The position numbers and the translations under genes were made by a program. Source: Mesorhizobium_B sp035998495 (GTDB lineage: Bacteria; Pseudomonadota; Alphaproteobacteria; Rhizobiales; Rhizobiaceae). Taken from it: a stretch of DNA of 64,000 nucleotides. Under the pieces are notes generated by a model, which did not search any database, was not told the DNA's origin, and saw only the letters and a list, made by a program, of their open reading frames with translations. The DNA is taken from assembly GCA_035998495.1 (NCBI GenBank), contig DASYHP010000083.1, positions 1-64,000 of the forward strand, given 5' to 3'. Every line of letters starts with the position of its first letter. The stretch's first letter is position 1. Below are positions 59,293 through 64,000 of the stretch, one piece after another.

Positions 59293-59360
59293 GGGTCTTG
59301 AGCGTGGAGCGATGCGGCGTTCGTCCTTTATGGCGCATCGAGTGGGCAGGCCCAAACGAA

Positions 59361-59386
59361 AACAGCGGGCCCGAAGACCCGCTGTT
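59361..59386 (-). terminator. Terminator after the first secreted paralogue
   Basis: AACAGCGGG and CCCGCTGTT form a stem around CCCGAAGA. On the minus strand it is followed by TTCGTTTGGG. Confidence 0.65.
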
Positions 59387-59415
59387 CCCATTTTCAGACC
59401 GGCTGAGAACCGGGC

Positions 59416-59847
59416 TTACTGTGCGGTGGTGCCCTGGGTCGTGAAGGCGTCGCAGAAACGCTCGAAGCCCGCCGGGCTCGCGCATTCTGTCACGATCGCG
59501 GCACGCTGTTCGTCAGTGAGGGCGTTGTAGGCATTGGCGAAGTCGTCGCCCTCATACATCGTGGTCATGCCTTCATCGCTGTAGAACGTGCCGACATTAT
59601 CCCGATTGCCGAGGAATGGCGCGTTCGGCGCATTGGTGGTGCCCGCCGCGGTATCGGTGTCGGTGCCGGAGAAGTCGGTATCGCTGGCGTTGTTCGTGCC
59701 CGTGCCGGCTCCGTTGTCCGCGTCAGCCCCGGTCGTGGTGTTTCCGGCCGAACCGTCGGTGTCCTGACCACCGGTGGTGTCCTGCGCGAATGCCACGCCG
59801 CCGGAAAGCGACAGCACCAGGGCGGAAATCGTAAGCAGCTTGTTCAT
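59416..59847 (-). CDS. Secreted low-complexity protein, paralogue 1 (143 aa)
   Basis: A signal peptide (LLTISALVLSLSGGVAFA) is followed by a Thr/Asp/Gly-rich linker and a conserved C-terminal domain: TNAPNAPFLGNRDNVGTFYS, GDDFANAYNALTDEQRAAIV, ECASPAGFERFCDAF. The two cysteines probably form a disulphide. The paralogue at 60100-60489 shares the C-terminal domain and the plan. No known family recognised. Ends in its own terminator. Confidence 0.75.
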   Translation of the reverse strand: MNKLLTISALVLSLSGGVAFAQDTTGGQDTDGSAGNTTTGADADNGAGTGTNNASDTDFSGTDTDTAAGTTNAPNAPFLGNRDNVGTFYSDEGMTTMYEGDDFANAYNALTDEQRAAIVTECASPAGFERFCDAFTTQGTTAQ

Positions 59848-60041
59848 GGCGAACTTCCTTGCATGATGAATGGATCGATCGTTAGCAGGCGATCAGGGTC
59901 AAAACGCCCTCTCTTTCCGATGGTTCCGAGGTCACCCGCCTCCCGGCCGGCGTTCCGGCCGCGCATCTTTGCCTCGCATAGGCGCTGAATGCCGCCGACA
60001 GCCCGGTTCGGATGCTCGAACATCGGAACCCCGGCTTGAAC

Positions 60042-60068
60042 GAAAACAGCGGGCCGATGGGCCCGCTG
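60042..60068 (-). terminator. Terminator after the second secreted paralogue
   Basis: AGCGGGCC-GATG-GGCCCGCT hairpin; on the minus strand TTTTCG follows. The flanking CGAAAACAGCGGG matches the terminator of paralogue 1, so it was duplicated along with the gene. Confidence 0.65.
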
Positions 60069-60099
60069 CTGGTTCTTCTGGACTCTGCCTAAATCGAGC

Positions 60100-60489
60100 T
60101 TAGTTGGAGCCTGCCGCCGTAAAGGCGTCGCAGAACGCGCGGTTCTGGCCGTTGTCGCTGGCGCATTCCTCCGTCACCTGGGCACGGTCTTCATCCGACA
60201 TCGCATTATAGGCGCTGGTGAAGTCATCGCCCGTCAGCATCGTCGTCATGTCTTCGTCGCTGAAGAAGGAGCCGATCCGGTCCCGATTGCCGAGGAAGGG
60301 CGCATTGGGCGCGTTCGTGGTGTTCGATACGTCGCTCGAGCTGCCGTCGGAAGAGCTGGAGCCGGAGGTGGCGCCGCTGCTCGCATCCGCGCCGCCTTCT
60401 TCACCGCTGCCGGTTTCTTGCGCGACGGAATAGCCGGACATGACGGAAAGCGATGTGGCGAGCATCGCGAGCATGAGCAGTTTCTTCAT
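60100..60489 (-). CDS. Secreted low-complexity protein, paralogue 2 (129 aa)
   Basis: A signal peptide (LLMLAMLATSLSVMSGYSVAQ) is followed by a Ser/Gly/Asp-rich linker and the domain TNAPNAPFLGNRDRIGSFFS, GDDFTSAYNAMSDEDRAQVT, ECASDNGQNRAFCDAF. Linkers differ strongly from paralogue 1 while the domain is conserved, so the domain is the functional part. Start ATG 60489; a longer frame to 60576 lacks support. Confidence 0.75.
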   Translation of the reverse strand: MKKLLMLAMLATSLSVMSGYSVAQETGSGEEGGADASSGATSGSSSSDGSSSDVSNTTNAPNAPFLGNRDRIGSFFSDEDMTTMLTGDDFTSAYNAMSDEDRAQVTEECASDNGQNRAFCDAFTAAGSN

Positions 60490-60598
60490 GGTGGGAATCC
60501 TTGCAGCGTTGAAATGTCGATCGTCAGCAGTCGATCGATCTTCAAACGTCAGCCTTTTCCGATTGTTCCGGGCCACAGCAGGTGGGTGCGTGGCAGGA

Positions 60599-60689
60599 TG
60601 GCGGAGAGGAAGGGATTCGAACCCTCGAGAAGCTTTTGACCTCTACGCCCTTAGCAGGGGCGCGCCTTCGACCGCTCGGCCACCTCTCC
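60599..60689 (-). tRNA. tRNA-Ser (anticodon GCT)
   Basis: The minus strand folds as a serine tRNA: acceptor GGAGAGG with CCTCTCC, anticodon stem CGCCC/GGGCG with loop CTGCTAA (anticodon GCT), a long variable arm, T-loop GGTTCGAATCC and an encoded CCA at 60599-60601. It reads AGC and AGU codons. Confidence 0.95.
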
Positions 60690-61079
60690 GGTGCGGACTT
60701 GGATAGAGAATCTCCGCGCGACAATCAACACGGCTTCCGCGTGAGCCGCATGTGGCGACGCGCCCCGAAGTGATCAAGGTCGCGGCCGGGCGCGTCTGCG
60801 GGGTCGGTCTTTGGGGCTTCGCGAACCCCTATAGTTAACGAGAGGTTAAGGCCAAGGCGAAAACGTGGCTTTTGTGCAACATGGCCGTGGCAACCCTGCC
60901 GGCTGGCCCGGCGGACTCGCGGATTGCGATTGAACGCCTCCCAGGCCGCTGGCATGAGTCGAAACACGGAGAGGGGACGGTTCGCCGGAACTTTTTCGAG
61001 TGGGGATGGGGCAGGGAAACGCTGTCCTTCAGCAAAAGAATCCCAGACCCGTTTTGAAACTTTGACTGGAGGTCAGAAA
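60690..61079. other. Intergenic region of 390 bp upstream of the porin gene
   Basis: It lies between the tRNA-Ser 5' end and the porin start. I see no credible gene. It must hold the promoters of the tRNA (left, minus strand) and the porin (right, plus strand). The GGTTAAGGCC region near 60845 and the A-rich AGGCGAAAACG near 60858 could be part of the porin promoter, but no box is convincing. GGAGGTCAG before 61080 is the porin ribosome binding site. Confidence 0.5.
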
Positions 61080-62372
61080 ATGAACATCAAGAGCCTGCTT
61101 CTCGGCTCTGCTGCGGCTCTGGTCGCAGTTTCCGGCGCCCGCGCGGCCGATGCCGTCGTGATCGCCGAGCCGGAGCCCATGGAATATGTGCGCGTCTGCG
61201 ACGTGTACGGCGAGGGCTTCTTCTACATCCCGGGCACCGAGACCTGCCTGCGCATCCATGGCTATGTCCGCTTCGACGTGTCGGGCGGCGACCTGGTCGC
61301 CAACCGCGTGAGCGGCAATATCATCTCGACCGCCGATCTGGACGCGGATGGCCTTATCACGGCGGACGAAGTTTTCTCGGACGAGTTCGAAGGTCCGGAC
61401 GATAGCTATAACACCAACGCCCGCTTCTCCTTCCGCACCACCACCAAGTCGGAGACCGAGCTCGGCACTCTGACCACCTACACCGAGACCCGCTTCAACT
61501 ACGGTGACGGCAACCGGGTGATCACGGAGACGCCGTTCTTCAATCCTGGTGTGGAAGGCGGAGATCCCACGTTCGCTGGGACCACGATCTCCGATTCCAG
61601 CTCCACTGGGACCAGCGTTTCGCTGAACTTCGCCTGGATCCAGCTCGGCGGCCTGCGCGTCGGCAAGGACGAGTCGGTGTTCACCACGTTCACCGGCTAT
61701 GCCGGCAACGTGATCTTCGACGATCTCGTGCCCTACGGCCCGTTCGACACCAACCTGATCAGCTACTACTTCGACGCGGGCAACGGCTTCTCGGCGGTGG
61801 TCTCGCTCGAAGAAGGCGAAGGCACAGACGAGATCGACGATTACATCCCGCATGTGGTGGTCGGCGCTCGCTACGCCCTCGCCTTCGGCGCGATCTCCGG
61901 TGTTGCGGCCTACGACTCGCAGAACGAGGAGTTCGCCGGCAAGCTCCGCCTCGACGTGGCTGTCAACGAGCAGTTCTCGGCCTTCGTCATGGGTGGCTAC
62001 AAGACCGACGACGGCGACTTCGAGGATGATGACGATCACTTCGACGCCAATGACGGCACGAACTTCTACGGCAACTGGCAGGGCGGCGACTGCGACGACG
62101 GTGACTTCAGTGGCGGGAACTGCGGCGACGGCTTCGCCGTGTGGGCGGGCGCGAGCTACGTCTTCACGCCGCAGGCGACCGTCAACGCCCAGGTGGCGTA
62201 TGACGAGGGCGAGAACTTCGCGGCGAACCTGAACGTCGCCTACGAGCTCGTTCCCGGCTTCACCATCACGCCGGAAGTGGCCTATGCCGATAACTTCGGC
62301 GACGATGACTTCGACGGCAATGACGATGACGGCGAGTTCGGCGCCATCGTTCGCTTCCAGCGCTCGTTCTGA
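61080..62372 (+). CDS. Omp2-type porin with EF-hand-like loop (430 aa)
   Basis: An outer-membrane trimeric porin of rhizobial Omp2 type. It has a signal peptide (MNIKSLLLGSAAALVAVSGARAA), the porin start VRVCDVYGEGFFYIPGTETC with LRIHGYVRFDV, and a final strand GEFGAIVRFQRSF ending in Phe. Residues 86-97 read DLDADGLITADE, a perfect EF-hand calcium loop (D1, D3, D5, G6, I8, E12), in the region expected for the first surface loop. Other loops are strongly acidic (DDDDHFDANDG; DGNDDDGEF). It is followed by a strong terminator, consistent with high expression. Confidence 0.9.
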   Translation: MNIKSLLLGSAAALVAVSGARAADAVVIAEPEPMEYVRVCDVYGEGFFYIPGTETCLRIHGYVRFDVSGGDLVANRVSGNIISTADLDADGLITADEVFSDEFEGPDDSYNTNARFSFRTTTKSETELGTLTTYTETRFNYGDGNRVITETPFFNPGVEGGDPTFAGTTISDSSSTGTSVSLNFAWIQLGGLRVGKDESVFTTFTGYAGNVIFDDLVPYGPFDTNLISYYFDAGNGFSAVVSLEEGEGTDEIDDYIPHVVVGARYALAFGAISGVAAYDSQNEEFAGKLRLDVAVNEQFSAFVMGGYKTDDGDFEDDDDHFDANDGTNFYGNWQGGDCDDGDFSGGNCGDGFAVWAGASYVFTPQATVNAQVAYDEGENFAANLNVAYELVPGFTITPEVAYADNFGDDDFDGNDDDGEFGAIVRFQRSF

Positions 62373-62395
62373 TCCTTCGATCGGTTGAGACAAAG

Positions 62396-62428
62396 AACCC
62401 GGCGGGCGACCGCCGGGTTTTTCTTTTT
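62396..62428 (+). terminator. Rho-independent terminator after the porin
   Basis: CCCGGCGG and CCGCCGGG form a perfect stem around GCGA, followed by TTTTTCTTTTT. Confidence 0.9.
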
Positions 62429-62526
62429 GGGAAGGGCCAGCCCGCGATTCCGCTTTCCCCTGTGGGAAGGCCGGCGCGTGAGCCGTGATCCGCCTTTCGC
62501 GTGGCGGCGCTCGTGCGGGGTCATCT

Positions 62527-63420
62527 TTAGCTTCCGGCCGGGGCCGCTTCGTCCAGGAACGCCGCGATTCGCTCGGGCAGGCCGGCCATGTCGAGCAGCG
62601 GCGCATGGCCCTGGCCCGGCACGGTCAGCGACTGCATGTCCTTGTGCTTCGCATGCATGGCGTCGAGGATCTCTTCCGTCAGCAGGCGTGAGTTCGCGCC
62701 GCGGATCGCGAGAAGCGGCACGCGCCCGAGACCCGCGAATTGCGCCCACATCTCGGGCAGGGGCAGGCTCAGGTCGATCGCCTTGACCGTGTTCACGAGC
62801 GCGGGGTCGAAGTCGAGCACGGGCCGGCCGTTCTCCTCCCGGTAAAGCGCCGCCGTGAAGCGTTGCCAGTCGGCCTCGGCGAGCGCGGGAAAAGCCGCGC
62901 CGTGGATCCGCTTCTGGGTCGCGACGGCTTCCGCGAAGCTTCTTGGCGCCCCCGGCGGCCGTTCGAGATAGTTCTTGATCTGCGCCATGCCCGCCCCGCC
63001 CAGCGCCGGCCCGACATCATTCAAAACCACCGCGCCGAGCACGCCCGGCCGCATGGCGGCGACGAGGTGGACGATGAGCCCGCCGCGCGATGTGCCGATG
63101 AAGGCGGCCCTTTCGAGCCCCAGCGCCGTCAGCCCGGCGAGCACGTCCTCGGCTTCCGTGGCGAGGTTGTATTGCCGCCAGTCTCGCGCGTGGGCGGAAA
63201 GCCCGCGGCCGCGATAGTCGAAAGCCACGACTCTGCGGGGGTTCGGCGTGTTCCCCGCGAGGTGTCGCGCCAGGCCTGAAAAGTCCCGCGCGTTGCGCGT
63301 GAGCCCCGGCAAGCAGACGACGGCCAAGCCGGGGGAGGGCTCGCCGAACACCCGCGCGTGGAGCCGCAACCCGTCCTGGGCCGAAAAGAACACGCTCTTT
63401 TCCGTCGCCTCGCCCGCCAT
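62527..63420 (-). CDS. Alpha/beta hydrolase (297 aa)
   Basis: A cytoplasmic hydrolase. It has LPGLTRNARDFSGLARHL, the nucleophile Ser in FIGTSRGGLIVHLVAAM at about residue 104, an acidic residue in LLAIRGANSRLL, and His in VPGQGHAPLLDM near the C-terminus. Substrate unknown. ATG 63420 begins MAGEATEKSVFFSAQDG; a frame extending to 63543 is not supported. Confidence 0.88.
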   Translation of the reverse strand: MAGEATEKSVFFSAQDGLRLHARVFGEPSPGLAVVCLPGLTRNARDFSGLARHLAGNTPNPRRVVAFDYRGRGLSAHARDWRQYNLATEAEDVLAGLTALGLERAAFIGTSRGGLIVHLVAAMRPGVLGAVVLNDVGPALGGAGMAQIKNYLERPPGAPRSFAEAVATQKRIHGAAFPALAEADWQRFTAALYREENGRPVLDFDPALVNTVKAIDLSLPLPEMWAQFAGLGRVPLLAIRGANSRLLTEEILDAMHAKHKDMQSLTVPGQGHAPLLDMAGLPERIAAFLDEAAPAGS

Positions 63421-63589
63421 GCCTGCTCCGCCGTGCTGTGGATGACCAGGGGCATAGCGGCTTTGCCGGAGAAGGGAAATGCGGGATCCCAGGGCCGGCG
63501 ACGCGCGGGCGATTTCCCGGATCCCGCCTCTCCCCATCGCCACAGTTCCGCGCTACCACTCCCACCCGAATCATGAGGGGAGTTCAGTC

Positions 63590-64000
63590 GTGGCCCAGGG
63601 CTTGCTCGATCGCTTGAAGGCGCTGTTCGACGGCGATCCGGGCGTGCGCCGCGTGGCCGACGACCCCGCGCTCTCGGCGGAGCTCCTGCTTCTCTTCCGC
63701 ATGATCCTGGCCGACGGGGAGGCCAACGCGGCGGAACTCAAGGCCTTCCGGCGGCTCTGCACGGAACAGTTCGGCATTCCGGCCGAAAGCCTGGACGGCG
63801 TGATCGAGTTCCTTCGCGATTTCGGCTACGAGACCACCGGCAGCCAGGCGCTTTCCGTGTTCCGCGAACTGCCGGTCGAGCGAAGGCGCGCCCTCGTCCG
63901 GCACATGGGCCTGCTCGCCAAGGCCGACCGGCACCTGGCCGAGCGCGAGATGCGGCTTCTGGCCCGCGCGCTCGAGGTTCTCGGGCTTCAGCCCACCGAC
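63590..64000 (+). CDS. TerB-family protein, 5' part (truncated by window end)
   Basis: From GTG 63590, with GGGGAG eight bases upstream, 137 codons are open to the window edge: GTG-AQGLLDRLKALFDGD, then LLLLFRMILADGEANAAELK, QFGIPAESLDGVIEFL, RRRALVRHMGLLAKADRHLA and EREMRLLARALEVLG. Two helical hairpins with acidic LADGE and AKADR patterns match TerB-like (tellurite resistance B) domains. It starts outside the hydrolase operon on the other strand. Confidence 0.78.
   Translation, partial: MAQGLLDRLKALFDGDPGVRRVADDPALSAELLLLFRMILADGEANAAELKAFRRLCTEQFGIPAESLDGVIEFLRDFGYETTGSQALSVFRELPVERRRALVRHMGLLAKADRHLAEREMRLLARALEVLGLQPTD

Noticed and set aside
59848..60099. A further gene between the two secreted paralogues
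   Set aside because: A plus-strand frame of 77 codons (59870-60103) overlaps the terminator of paralogue 2 and has no ribosome binding site or motif.
60924..61079. Upstream extension of the porin frame
   Set aside because: The added residues are polar and precede a perfect signal peptide with its own ribosome binding site at 61080.
1..64000. CRISPR arrays and rRNA genes
   Set aside because: No regularly spaced direct repeats of 25-40 bases and no conserved rRNA segments were seen in the window.

Overview
The window reads as a chromosomal segment of a GC-rich alphaproteobacterium of the order Hyphomicrobiales (Rhizobiales), probably near the Phyllobacteriaceae or Aurantimonadaceae. The evidence is an Omp2-type porin, a FeuN/FeuP/FeuQ-like signalling locus, the block DegP - response regulator - kinase - GlnE - PleC-like kinase, and rhizobial palindromic repeats. 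The genus cannot be fixed by eye.

Positions 1-5375 are a visibly less GC-rich mobile island. It starts with the tail of an IS5-family transposase. This lies in the right part of a cargo-carrying element whose right end is at 1811. A second element (1820-5367) abuts it, with perfect 24-bp terminal inverted repeats, an IS1595-type transposase and the same 8-bp direct repeat AAAATAAT on both sides. Both elements carry a small Lys/Pro-rich gene (TPPKP motif) placed head to head with a nuclease-like gene (HNH in one, HEPN-like in the other). In both, the two divergent start codons overlap in a single CATG. Element 2 also carries a soluble plus four-helix membrane protein pair of unknown function. 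This island is the best candidate here for an undescribed system.

Positions 5376-20586 are a complete RcGTA-type gene transfer agent structural cluster: small and large terminase, portal, small membrane protein, prohead protease, capsid, adaptor, closure, terminator, tail tube, chaperone, short tape measure, DUF2460, DUF2163, NlpC/P60 peptidase and the megatron baseplate protein. All genes are intact, on one strand and mostly overlapping. No integrase, replication or lysis genes are present, so it is not an ordinary prophage. Palindromic repeats sit in three of its few intergenic gaps. The mobile island ends a few bases before its likely promoter.

Positions 20600-23800 hold a FeuN-P-Q-like locus interrupted by a 175-bp palindromic MITE-like element, then a surface lipoprotein. 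Positions 23890-27924 are the cytochrome c maturation operon ccmIEFH. Then come an SDR oxidoreductase, a DegP/DegQ protease, a two-component pair, glnE and a pleC-like kinase. Positions 38000-52500 are mostly housekeeping and small accessory genes: pepN, a DMT transporter, an XRE regulator, a uracil-DNA glycosylase, ETF-ubiquinone oxidoreductase, an EEP-family protein, amn, a GST and several small secreted proteins.

Positions 52616-58128 (minus strand) are a leucine/isovalerate catabolism operon (ivd, mccB, mccA). A toxin-antitoxin module sits between mccB and mccA, and its PIN toxin carries an in-frame amber codon. ETF-QO elsewhere in the window would receive electrons from the isovaleryl-CoA dehydrogenase through ETF. 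The right end has an aminotransferase, two tandem paralogous secreted proteins, tRNA-Ser(GCT), a porin with an EF-hand-like loop, an alpha/beta hydrolase and a truncated TerB-family gene.
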